Assembly: GCA_035310985.1 (NCBI GenBank)
Contig: DATGDH010000024.1
Coordinates: 1-41,791, forward strand
DNA: 41,791 nucleotides
DNA from: DAHVFK01 sp035310985
GTDB lineage: Bacteria > Pseudomonadota > Gammaproteobacteria > Burkholderiales > SG8-39
Direction of reading: 5' to 3'
A program made the position numbers and the translations under genes. Every line of letters begins with the position of its first letter. Within the stretch, counting starts at the first letter, position 1. Below the pieces are notes generated by a model. The model made no database searches. It was not told the origin of the DNA and was given only the letters and a program-made list of their open reading frames with translations. Shown here piece after piece: positions 8,736 through 15,947 of the stretch.

Positions 8736-10922
8736 CTAGGCGGCCGGACGCGCGGCCATGCGCTCGCGCCGCCGGTAGGCGAGGACCGCGGGCAGCGCCG
8801 CGGCGACGAGGGCGAGCAGCGCCAGGCCGAGCGGCCAGAGCACCGGCCGGTTCCACTGCCGCCGCAGCGCGGCGCGCTTCGCCGGGTCGAGGCGCAGGTA
8901 CTTGAGGTTGTTGCGTGCCATGGCATTCGGCTTCAGGTTCGACAGCCAGGAGTGGTAGAGCAGGTAGTCCTTCGGATAGAAGCCCCACAGCCAGGGCGAG
9001 TCGCGCCGCAGGATTTCGACCATGCGGTCGATGATGCGCTGGCGCTCGGGGGAATTCGGCATGTCCTTCATCTCCCCGAACAGCGCGTCGAACTCGGGGT
9101 TTTCGTAATTGGCGGAGTTTTCGCCCTGGTGCTTGATGCGGCCCTGCGGCCCGTAGAGCAGGAACATGAAGTTCTCCGGGTCGGGGTAGTCGGCGTTCCA
9201 GCCCAGGATGAAGATCTGCTCGCTGCCCTTGCGCAGCTTCTCGCGGAAGCGGTTCCAGTCGGTCTCGCGTACCTCGAGCTGGATCGAAAGCGCGGCGAAC
9301 TGCTTGCGCCACCAGTCCAGGCGCGCCTTGTCCCCCGGCCCGCGCGCCACGGTGTCCAGGTACAGCACCAGCGGCTTGCCGCTCTTCACGTCGCGCCCGT
9401 CGGGATAGCCCGCCTCGGCGAGCAGCTTGTGCGCCTCGGCGATCGGCCGGCGGCGCGCTGCGCCGTCGCGCCACACGTGCGTCACCGGGTTGATTCCCGC
9501 CTCGCCTTCGCGCGCGCCGAAGATCCCGGGCGGCAGAGGGCCGTTCGCGACGACGCCGCGCCCGTTGGCGAAGATCGACAGGAACTCCTCCATGTCGACC
9601 GCGATCGAGATCGCCTGCCGCAGCTTGCGCGCGCGCTCGGCGGCTGCGCCGCCCTGCTCGCCGCCGACCACCGGATCGAGCCAGTTGAAGCCGGCGTAGA
9701 TGATCGTAGTGGCGACCGAGGTGCTCAACCGGATGCCGTGCCGCTCCATGTCGGGAGTGAGCGTCGCGTCGCCCGCCGCGGATACCTGCACCGCCTGGTC
9801 GAAATTGTCAGAGGCGATCGCCGAGCTGTCGTAGTAGCCCTGCAGGAACTTGTTCCAGTACGGGATGCTCTCCTTCTCGCGGCTATACACCGCCCGGTCG
9901 ATGAACGGCATCGTCTTGCCCGCGTCGGCGAGCAGCCCGGCCGCGCGGTCCCCGGGCGCACCGTGCGAGGGATACGGCTCACCGCGGAAATTGGGATTGC
10001 GCTCGAGCACGATGCGCAGATTCGGGTCGTATTCGGTCAGCATGTACGGCCCGGTGCCCACCGGCCACCAGTCGAGACTGAAGTTCTTCTCCGCCATGCC
10101 CGGCTGGCTGAAGAACTTGTCGGCCTCCCAGGGCACCGGCGCGAAGAACGGCATCGCCAGCCAGTACAGGAACTGGGGATAGCGGCCCTTGAGCTTCACG
10201 CGGAAGCTGTGCGCGTCGACGCGCTCGACGCCCGCGAGCGGCTCGTCGCGCAGGTCGAGCCATTCCGCGCCGCGCCCCTGCCTGATCATTTCGTCGTTGC
10301 GCTTGCGCAATCGCTCGGCGAGGTCCGACAAGCCGACGATGTACTCAGACATCAGGCCGTAGATCGGGCAGTGCAGCCGCGGGCTGGCGAGGCGCTTGAT
10401 CTCGTAGATGTAGTCGTCGGCGGTGACCTCGCGCGTCCCGCGCTCGGGAAGCACGTAGGGGCTCGCGAGGCGCGCGATGCGCCGCCGCGACAGCGACTGG
10501 TACAGGAATGCGCCCGCCGTGTCGCGCACGAACGCCGGGTGCGGCTGGAACAGGATGCCCGGCTTGATGCGCACCTCGTACACGCTGTACGCGAGCGCCG
10601 GGCTCGACTCGGGTACCGGCCTGCCCTGCGCGTCCTGGTAGCTCACGCGCGGCATCTCGGCGGCGGTGAGCGGCACCAGCCGGTAAGGCCGCTCGAGGTA
10701 ATGGTACTGCAGCGGCGGCTCGTACACCTGCTGCGTGAAGCGCCCCTCGTCCTCGGCGTACGACACGGCGGGGTCGAGGTGCTTCGGACGCTCGACGAAG
10801 GCCGAGTAGTAGATGTTCTTGGCGGCGTCGGCCGCCGGATAGGGGCCGTTCCACACCTTGCCGCAGCCCGTGGCGAGCAACAGGGCCGCCAGGCCCGCCG
10901 TGGATCGCAGGAAACCCCTCAT
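8736..10922 (-). CDS. Family 5 extracellular solute-binding protein of a peptide ABC importer
   Basis: The 728-residue protein is a Dpp/Yej-type substrate-binding protein. A lipoprotein signal ends in LLATGC (Cys20). The SBP_bac_5 domain fills about 40-640, with recognisable blocks such as VYEPPLQYHY, WPVGTGPYMLTEYDPN and FILGWNADYPDPENF. Unusually, a hydrophobic helix (PLGLALLALVAAALPAVLAY) follows near residue 695 and is succeeded by RRRER, which predicts a second, C-terminal anchor in the inner membrane. Start is the ATG at 10922; the open frame upstream runs into the fabI promoter region. It is first of four genes in an importer operon. The substrate is probably oligopeptides, by family. 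Confidence 0.9.
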   Translation of the reverse strand: MRGFLRSTAGLAALLLATGCGKVWNGPYPAADAAKNIYYSAFVERPKHLDPAVSYAEDEGRFTQQVYEPPLQYHYLERPYRLVPLTAAEMPRVSYQDAQGRPVPESSPALAYSVYEVRIKPGILFQPHPAFVRDTAGAFLYQSLSRRRIARLASPYVLPERGTREVTADDYIYEIKRLASPRLHCPIYGLMSEYIVGLSDLAERLRKRNDEMIRQGRGAEWLDLRDEPLAGVERVDAHSFRVKLKGRYPQFLYWLAMPFFAPVPWEADKFFSQPGMAEKNFSLDWWPVGTGPYMLTEYDPNLRIVLERNPNFRGEPYPSHGAPGDRAAGLLADAGKTMPFIDRAVYSREKESIPYWNKFLQGYYDSSAIASDNFDQAVQVSAAGDATLTPDMERHGIRLSTSVATTIIYAGFNWLDPVVGGEQGGAAAERARKLRQAISIAVDMEEFLSIFANGRGVVANGPLPPGIFGAREGEAGINPVTHVWRDGAARRRPIAEAHKLLAEAGYPDGRDVKSGKPLVLYLDTVARGPGDKARLDWWRKQFAALSIQLEVRETDWNRFREKLRKGSEQIFILGWNADYPDPENFMFLLYGPQGRIKHQGENSANYENPEFDALFGEMKDMPNSPERQRIIDRMVEILRRDSPWLWGFYPKDYLLYHSWLSNLKPNAMARNNLKYLRLDPAKRAALRRQWNRPVLWPLGLALLALVAAALPAVLAYRRRERMAARPAA

Positions 10923-10960
10923 GGCGGAAGTGTAGCGGATGGGGGCGCGGGAGCCTTCGC

Positions 10961-10966
10961 TATAAT
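10961..10966 (+). promoter_or_regulatory. -10 box of the fabI promoter
   Basis: A perfect TATAAT lies 30 bp before the fabI ATG, in the 73-bp gap between the divergent binding-protein and fabI genes. The -35 region is not recognisable. Its complement ATTATA could also serve as part of a minus-strand promoter for the ABC operon. Confidence 0.6.
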
Positions 10967-10995
10967 CCCGGACCCGACACCGACACCCAGGACGC

Positions 10996-11790
10996 ATGGC
11001 CCTCCTCGCAGGCAAGAAAATCCTCGTCACCGGCCTGCTCAGCAACCGCTCGATCGCCTACGGCATCGCCGCCGCGGCGCGCCGCGAGGGAGCCGAGCTC
11101 GCCTTCAGCTACGCCGGCGGCGAGCGCTTCCGTGAGCGCGTCGCCGAGCTGGCGCGCGATTTCGGCTCCGAGCTGGTGCTGCCCTGCGACGTGACGAGCG
11201 ACGAGGAGATCGACGCTCTCTTCGCGCAGCTCGGCGAGAGCTGGGGCGGGCTCGACGGCCTGGTGCACGCCATCGCCTTCGCGCCGCGCGAGGCGATCGC
11301 GGGCGAACTGCTCGACGGCCTGTCGCGCGAAGCCTTCCGCCAGGCGCACGACATCTCCGCTTACAGCTTCCCCGCTCTCGCCAAGGCGGCGCTGCCGCTC
11401 ATGCGCGGCCGGCGCGCGGCGCTCCTCACCCTGAGCTACCTCGGCGCGGAGCGCGTGGTGCCGCACTACAACGTCATGGGTCTCGCCAAGGCGAGCCTCG
11501 AGGCCTCCGTGCGCTACCTCGCCGCCAACCTCGGCGCGCAGGGCATTCGCGTGAACGGGATCTCGGCGGGTCCGATCAAGACGCTCGCCGCGAGCGGCAT
11601 CGCGGGCTTTTCCAAGATCCTCAAGTTCGTCGAGCAGCATGCGCCGCTCAAGCGCAACGTCACCATCGAGGACGTCGGCAACGCCGCGGCGTTCCTGCTG
11701 TCGGACCTCGCGGCCGGCATCACCGGGGAGGTGGTGTACGTCGACGCGGGCTTCAGCCGCGTCGTCGGCGGCATGGCGGGCGGCGAGTAG
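10996..11790 (+). CDS. fabI: Enoyl-[acyl-carrier-protein] reductase (NADH), FabI type
   Basis: The 264-residue short-chain-dehydrogenase-fold enzyme reduces trans-2-enoyl-ACP in the last step of each fatty-acid elongation cycle. The FabI-type nucleotide loop GLLSNRSIAYGIA replaces the usual SDR glycine motif. The active site reads Tyr148 and Tyr158 (YLGAERVVPHYNVMGLAK) with Lys165, and the C terminus has the SAGPIKTLAASGI substrate loop. Length is normal for the family (about 262). The ATG at 10996 gives the canonical N terminus MALLAGKKILVTG. It converges on ppiD across a 15-bp gap. Confidence 0.96.
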   Translation: MALLAGKKILVTGLLSNRSIAYGIAAAARREGAELAFSYAGGERFRERVAELARDFGSELVLPCDVTSDEEIDALFAQLGESWGGLDGLVHAIAFAPREAIAGELLDGLSREAFRQAHDISAYSFPALAKAALPLMRGRRAALLTLSYLGAERVVPHYNVMGLAKASLEASVRYLAANLGAQGIRVNGISAGPIKTLAASGIAGFSKILKFVEQHAPLKRNVTIEDVGNAAAFLLSDLAAGITGEVVYVDAGFSRVVGGMAGGE

Positions 11791-11805
11791 GACGCCCCGC
11801 CGCGC

Positions 11806-13713
11806 TCATTGCTGCTGCTGGGGCAGCAGCAGCTTCTCGTTGATCGTGACGTCCGTGTCGGCGCGCAGGGCCTTCAGGTAGGAACCGAAGTCCGTCGCAC
11901 CCTCCAGGCGCTCGGCGCGCTCGAGGTCGGCCTGCTGCTGCGCCTCGCTCTTCTGCGCAGGCTCGGTCACCTTGGAGATGCGGTAGATCGCGTAGCCCTG
12001 GTCGCCCGCCGGCGCGCCGACGTAGGCCGGCAGCTTCGCCACGTCCGCCGACACGATCAGGCGCAGGGTGTCCTCGGACAGGCCGCCGGGCGCGCTGCGC
12101 GACACGTCCTGCGCGCTGCCCCAGGCGAGGCCCGCGCCCTCGCCCTTGCGCAGCTGTGCGAGACGCGCCTCGCCGTCCTTGGCCGCGAGCGCGGCGGCCG
12201 CGCTGCGGCGCAGCTTCTGCTCGATCTGCGCCTTGACGTCGTCGTACTTGCGCAGCGACGCCGCCTGGTGCTCGAGCACGCGCGCCGCCACCAGCCTGTC
12301 CTCGCCGACGTCGATCGCGTCGGTATTGCGCTTGTTGCGGATCGCATCGTCGGAGAACACCGCGGCCAGGACGCGCTTGTTGTCGAGCGGCGCCGGCGCC
12401 TTGTCGCGCTCGATCCAGTCGGTGGTCTGCAGCTGCAGCTTGTAGCGCTTGGCCACCGGCTCCAGGCTGTCGGACTGCTCGTACACCATGTTGGTGAAGC
12501 CGTCGGCGTCCTGGTCGAAGAGCTGCGCGCCCTTGCGCTTCTGGAGCTCGGCCACCAGCTGCGCGCGCACGTCGGCGAGCGGCCGCACCCTGGCCGGCAC
12601 GATGCCCGTGAGCTCGATGATGTGGTAGCCGAAGTCGCTCTTGACCACGCCGCTGATGTCGCCCACCTTCGCGAGGCCGAACGCCGCGTCCTCGAAGGGC
12701 TTGACCATCATGCCGCGGCTGAACAGCCCGAGGTCGCCGCCCTTCTGCGCCGAGCCCGGGTCCTGCGAGTACTTCTTCGCCAGCTCGGCGAAGCGCTGCG
12801 GCGCCTTGCGCACTTCGGCGAGGATCTCCTCGGCCTTCTTGCGCGCGGCCTCGCGCTGCGCTTCGGTCGCGTTCTGCGGCACGTCGATCAGGATGTGACT
12901 CGCGCGCCGCGACTCCGGAACCTGATACTGGCTCGCGCGCGAGTCGTACAGCTTCTGCACCTCGGCATCCGTTACCGGTTCGCCCTGCCCGAGCGCCGCG
13001 GCCGACAGCATGACGTACTGGGCGCGCACGCGCTCCGGCACGCGGAATTCCTCCTGATGCGAGTCGTAGTAGGCCTTAGCCTCCGCGTCGCTGACCTTCA
13101 CCTGGTCCAGGAACTTGTCTGCCGGCACGAGCGCCTCGGACACTTCGCGCTTTTCCTGCGTCAGGCGCGCCAGCTGGCCGGCGACCGTGCGCGACGGAAT
13201 CGCGGTGCCGTTCACGGCGCTCACCAGCTGCTCGCGCGCCAGCTCGAAGCGCAGCTGCGACTCGTACTGCTGCGGCGTGAGCGGGGGATTCTGCGCGCGC
13301 AGCAGGGCCTCGTAGGTCGCCTTGGAGAACCTGCCGTCCTGCTGGAAGGCGGCGGTCGAGGCGATCACGTCGCGCAGCACGTCGTTCGACACGAGCAGGC
13401 GGCTGCGTACCGCGGCCTCGCCGATCAGGCTCCGGTCGATCATGCTGTCGAGCAGCGCGCGCCGCGCATCGGGCGTGTCGACGCTGCTCGCGTCGAAGCC
13501 CGCGCCGAACATCTGCCGCAGACGGTCCAGCCGGCGCTCCAGCTCGTCGTTGAACTCGCGCTGCGAGATCGACAGGCTGCCCACCTTGGCCACCGTGTCG
13601 CTCGGCCCGCGCGCGCGCGTGTAGGACTCGATGCCCCATACCGCGAACGTGACCACCAGCAGGCCGAGGATGACCTGCATCACGATCTTGTGCTTTTGGA
13701 CGAAATCGAACAT
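11806..13713 (-). CDS. ppiD: Peptidyl-prolyl cis-trans isomerase D, SurA/PPIC family periplasmic chaperone
   Basis: A 635-residue inner-membrane-anchored periplasmic foldase that helps proteins leaving the Sec translocon. A short cytoplasmic start (MFDFVQKHK) is followed by one membrane helix at about 12-32, a SurA-like N-terminal chaperone region, and a PPIC/parvulin domain at about 265-365 (SHILIDVP, DLGLFSRGMMVKPFEDAAF, SDFGYHIIEL). The C-terminal end, LLLPQQQQ, is encoded by a perfect inverted repeat (11811-11833). Upstream is a strong terminator closing the tRNA-Asp transcript; no clear ppiD promoter is seen, so it may depend on read-through. Confidence 0.93.
   Translation of the reverse strand: MFDFVQKHKIVMQVILGLLVVTFAVWGIESYTRARGPSDTVAKVGSLSISQREFNDELERRLDRLRQMFGAGFDASSVDTPDARRALLDSMIDRSLIGEAAVRSRLLVSNDVLRDVIASTAAFQQDGRFSKATYEALLRAQNPPLTPQQYESQLRFELAREQLVSAVNGTAIPSRTVAGQLARLTQEKREVSEALVPADKFLDQVKVSDAEAKAYYDSHQEEFRVPERVRAQYVMLSAAALGQGEPVTDAEVQKLYDSRASQYQVPESRRASHILIDVPQNATEAQREAARKKAEEILAEVRKAPQRFAELAKKYSQDPGSAQKGGDLGLFSRGMMVKPFEDAAFGLAKVGDISGVVKSDFGYHIIELTGIVPARVRPLADVRAQLVAELQKRKGAQLFDQDADGFTNMVYEQSDSLEPVAKRYKLQLQTTDWIERDKAPAPLDNKRVLAAVFSDDAIRNKRNTDAIDVGEDRLVAARVLEHQAASLRKYDDVKAQIEQKLRRSAAAALAAKDGEARLAQLRKGEGAGLAWGSAQDVSRSAPGGLSEDTLRLIVSADVAKLPAYVGAPAGDQGYAIYRISKVTEPAQKSEAQQQADLERAERLEGATDFGSYLKALRADTDVTINEKLLLPQQQQ
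11811..11833. repeat. Perfect inverted repeat at the end of ppiD
   Basis: GCTGCTGCTG and its reverse complement flank a 3-base GGG spacer. It forms the last codons of ppiD, between convergent fabI and ppiD. It may act as an RNA hairpin that ends or stabilises either transcript, but no T-tract follows on either side. Confidence 0.5.
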
Positions 13714-13728
13714 GGTCCCAGCCGACGC

Positions 13729-13756
13729 AAAAAGGGCGAACTGTCGTTCGCCCTTT
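13729..13756 (-). terminator. Intrinsic terminator after tRNA-Asp
   Basis: A 10-bp perfect stem (AAAGGGCGAA with TTCGCCCTTT, 6-base loop) is followed in the minus direction by a T5 tract. It lies between the 3' end of tRNA-Asp and the ppiD start and should end the tRNA transcript. Confidence 0.85.
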
Positions 13757-13765
13757 CAGTAAATC

Positions 13766-13842
13766 TGGCGGAGTGGACGGGACTCGAACCCGCGACCCCC
13801 GGCGTGACAGGCCGGTATTCTAACCAACTGAACTACCACTCC
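13766..13842 (-). tRNA. tRNA-Asp (GUC)
   Basis: The 77-nt gene folds as a standard cloverleaf: acceptor GGAGTGG pairs with CCACTCC, the D-arm contains TAGTTCAGTTGGTTAGA, the anticodon loop is CTGTCAC with anticodon GTC, and the T-arm carries GGTTCGAGTCC. CCA is encoded. Ancestrally it would follow tRNA-Val directly; here an insertion separates the two. Confidence 0.96.
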
Positions 13843-13847
13843 GGCGC

Positions 13848-13892
13848 TGGTGGGTGCTGAGAGGGTCGAACTCCCGATATTCGCCTTGTAAG
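13848..13892 (-). repeat. Displaced 3' half of tRNA-Val (attachment-site repeat, distal copy)
   Basis: It matches the 3' 45 nt of the intact tRNA-Val at 16222-16266 except for T at 13878 against C at 16252. It stops exactly at the anticodon loop, lacks the D-arm and 5' acceptor strand, and so cannot be a working tRNA. It sits 5 bp from tRNA-Asp, where the original tRNA-Val end would have been. Confidence 0.88.
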
Positions 13893-13917
13893 CCCCTTTC
13901 AGACTCCGGCAACCGCA

Positions 13918-13923
13918 ATTATA
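13918..13923 (-). promoter_or_regulatory. -10 box at the island edge, likely driving tRNA-Asp
   Basis: A perfect minus-strand TATAAT lies 26 bp upstream of the displaced tRNA-Val half and about 76 bp upstream of tRNA-Asp. A TTGATG occurs upstream, but with a 14-bp spacer, shorter than ideal. Because the box lies inside the inserted DNA, the island would have supplied it. Confidence 0.5.
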
Positions 13924-14109
13924 TCGCATGCAAGCGCCATCAAGCGCAAGGAGAACGCGAGCGAGTGATGGGGCGCGGCGAGGCAGCAGAGCGCGACTGA
14001 GAAACGCGCCAGGCTTGCGCAGGCGCGACGCGCGCTCGGGCAAGGGCCGAAGGCTAGGCCGGCGCCGTACCGCGCTGTGGCGGGCCGGAATCCCGAAGGC
14101 TCGCAGCGG

Positions 14110-14646
14110 TCAGTGCTGGATCGAGGCGAACGCGATCCACACGCCGATTAGGAAAAGGACGAAAGAGACGAGGCCCGCGCCAATCATGCCGCGCCGGAAG
14201 CGATTGGCCTCGGCCTTGTCGCTGATGCCGAGACGCACCTCTTCGACGGTCGCTTCCGTTCCCCGCTGCTTGCGGAAGCCGAATTGCGAGCGCACACCGC
14301 AATACGCGGCCAAGGTCGCGTGCGCCAAGGCGGCCGTCCACGCGATCGCGGCGTACTTACCGAGGCTCCAGTCGAGCGCCTGCCTCGCCACGTTGGGCCG
14401 GCCCAGCGTCCCGAACAGGCCAAGGTAGACGACCAGCGCGCCGCCGTTCAGCAAGAACAGGGGGCGAAGCGCGGCCTGCTCAAACGCGTTGGTCGCGCGC
14501 ACCATCTCGTATTCGAGCGCGTAGGCGTCTGAGTGCACCACAGGTGCACGCCGTCGTAGCCGGTCGCGCGCGCAGGTCCAGCAGCTCCGCGTGTCGTTCG
14601 CGGCCCGCGGCGTGAAGTGGCGGCGTGTAGCTTGCGGTTCGGGCAT
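14110..14646 (-). CDS. Small membrane protein of unknown function (island cargo)
   Basis: I do not recognise this gene with certainty. The frame encodes up to 178 residues. The credible part begins around residue 36-48 and has three hydrophobic helices: one containing LRPLFLLNGGALVVYLGLFG, one containing AAIAWTAALAHATLAAY, and a last one containing GLVSFVLFLIGVWIAF. A charged segment lies between the second and third. The helix-LLNGGA-helix pattern resembles a widespread group of small uncharacterised proteobacterial membrane proteins. The start is unclear: ATG 14646 has no good ribosome site, and GTG 14541 or ATG 14505 would remove the low-complexity arginine-rich N terminus. It lies downstream of the PEP-CTERM terminator, so it needs its own promoter, which I cannot identify. 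Confidence 0.5.
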   Translation of the reverse strand: MPEPQATRRHFTPRAANDTRSCWTCARDRLRRRAPVVHSDAYALEYEMVRATNAFEQAALRPLFLLNGGALVVYLGLFGTLGRPNVARQALDWSLGKYAAIAWTAALAHATLAAYCGVRSQFGFRKQRGTEATVEEVRLGISDKAEANRFRRGMIGAGLVSFVLFLIGVWIAFASIQH

Positions 14647-14682
14647 CGCACAATTGTCGCGCTTTCACCGAGCCTAGAAATG

Positions 14683-14704
14683 AAAAGCCCCGCCGAAGCG
14701 GGGC
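14683..14704 (-). terminator. Intrinsic terminator of the PEP-CTERM gene
   Basis: A perfect 7-bp GC stem (GCCCCGC / GCGGGGC) closes a TTCG tetraloop, followed in the minus direction by TTTT. It begins 24 bp after the PEP-CTERM stop codon. The C(UUCG)G loop is an especially stable RNA tetraloop. Confidence 0.9.
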
Positions 14705-14727
14705 CTTTCTCCTCCTCCTGACCTCTG

Positions 14728-15561
14728 TTAGTTCGTGCGCTTGCGGCGGCTGAATCCGAGACCAGCGAGGCCGAGGCCGAGAAGCGCAATTGTGGCGGGC
14801 TCTGGGACGGTCTGTGTTCCCTCCCCTTGGAAGGTCAAGCCGTCGACTGTGTCGATGGAAGTACCCGCCGGGAGAAACCCCGTCAGTGCGTTGAACCCGG
14901 GACCCTGCGCAACGCCGGCCAAACTGTACGGAATCACATTCCCGCCGAGCTGGCCCACCCACAACAGATTGCTGCCCGGATCGTACGCGAGTGCACCGGC
15001 ATTGTCGGGCGTCGTAAACATCGATGTGAACGTGTTCGTGCTGGGGTCCCACGTGCCGACCTGATGGGCCGACCAATGGGTGATCCAAATCGTTGACCCT
15101 ACTAATGCCATCCCCACAGTGTCAGGCTGATCGAACGTCAAAAGGACGGCCCCCGTTACGGGGTTGATTTGCTGGATATTGGTTGCCCAATGTGCATGAT
15201 AGAGATTTCCACCCGCGAACTGCATCTCTTCGTTGCAGCACTCACTTGGAAATCCGCCCGTCGTCGAGGTGAGCAAACCGCCGTCATATCCAACCGTCCT
15301 AAAGCCATTGGTATTTGGGTCGCCCGCGTAAAGGAATCCGGGCCCGTCACCGATTCCGTTCAAGGGGAAGGTCAGCGGGATCGCCGCTTCGCTTACGAAG
15401 TTGGGGCCGCTTACCGTCGCCTTGAACAGATAGCTGGCCGGCAAGCCCTGGAACTCTTCGGTATCGGTCCCGATGAACAGCGTGCCGCCAAAAGCTGTGC
15501 CCGTGCCGCCGAGGAGCGCGGCAATCGCAAAGCAATACAGCAATCTGAATGAAAGACGCAT
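14728..15561 (-). CDS. PEP-CTERM sorting-domain surface protein
   Basis: The 277-residue exported protein has a signal peptide (about 1-25, core LLYCFAIAALLGG) and ends in a textbook PEP-CTERM signal: VPEP near residue 252, a hydrophobic helix (TIALLGLGLAGLGF) and a basic tail (SRRKR). Such tails are recognised by exosortase (EpsH/XrtA family) for processing and surface or extracellular delivery. The middle shows repeated blocks, such as INPVTGAVLLTF, WDPSTNTFTSMF and SNLLWVGQLGGNVI, that suggest a beta-propeller. A GGGGA ribosome site precedes the ATG. It has its own sigma-54-type promoter and terminator, so it is a single-gene unit. No exosortase is in the window; it must be encoded elsewhere. 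Its base composition is lower in GC than that of its neighbours. Confidence 0.92.
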   Translation of the reverse strand: MRLSFRLLYCFAIAALLGGTGTAFGGTLFIGTDTEEFQGLPASYLFKATVSGPNFVSEAAIPLTFPLNGIGDGPGFLYAGDPNTNGFRTVGYDGGLLTSTTGGFPSECCNEEMQFAGGNLYHAHWATNIQQINPVTGAVLLTFDQPDTVGMALVGSTIWITHWSAHQVGTWDPSTNTFTSMFTTPDNAGALAYDPGSNLLWVGQLGGNVIPYSLAGVAQGPGFNALTGFLPAGTSIDTVDGLTFQGEGTQTVPEPATIALLGLGLAGLGFSRRKRTN

Positions 15562-15608
15562 AGGCTTCCCCCTCCCCAGTGTTTGCCCTCCAACTCTTTG
15601 CTGGGCTC

Positions 15609-15624
15609 AGCAACATTTACGCCA
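15609..15624 (-). promoter_or_regulatory. Sigma-54 (RpoN) type promoter of the PEP-CTERM gene
   Basis: Read on the minus strand the site is TGGCGTAAATGTTGCT. It has the -24 TGGC and -12 TTGCT elements with exactly 10 bp between the GG and GC pairs, as RpoN promoters require. Transcription would start near 15598, leaving a leader of about 37 nt with the ribosome site. PEP-CTERM genes are known to be controlled by PrsK/PrsR-type sigma-54 regulators. Confidence 0.65.
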
Positions 15625-15947
15625 AGATACATAGCTCATCAGAATCAAGGAGTTGCCAGCTGACGTCACTCTGACTGTAAGGTGGTCCGACGTATCAGCC
15701 TCTCGCGGTCCCGGCTACTTTGACGTTAACCGCCAGAACCCGCGCACTAGTAGTACGCCGCGACGCGTCGGGCTCAGCGAACGAGATGATGGCCATCAGC
15801 TAGAGGTGATTGCCGGCGTCGCGCGCGCGCCAAGCGCGCGCGCCAAGGATAGTGAGCGCCCGAGCCGGCCCCGCCGAAGTGGATTACCTGACGGCGCGGT
15901 GCCCGCGCATATCCCAAAACCCGCGGGGGGAAGGACACGAAGCCCTC
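15625..15947. other. Island segment without a recognised gene
   Basis: About 320 bp between the PEP-CTERM promoter and the integrase stump. It contains a perfect 13-bp tandem duplication of CGCGCGCGCCAAG (15822-15847), which can also fold as a GC hairpin. Plus-strand frames through here (15653-16099, 15810-16205) are arginine-rich and resemble no protein I know. It is probably the scar of the deletion that removed the rest of the integrase gene. Confidence 0.5.

Noticed and set aside
8733..11135. A plus-strand open frame of about 800 codons opposite the binding-protein gene
   Set aside because: It reads Arg/Val/Ala/Gly-rich low-complexity sequence and runs into fabI in another frame. It is a shadow of the minus-strand gene.
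13848..13892. A possible second tRNA-Val gene
   Set aside because: Only the 3' half is present, with no D-arm or 5' acceptor strand, so it cannot fold into a tRNA.
14480..15088. A minus-strand frame of 202 codons overlapping the PEP-CTERM gene
   Set aside because: It has no recognisable pattern and crosses the intrinsic terminator; the PEP-CTERM frame has a signal peptide, sorting tail and promoter.
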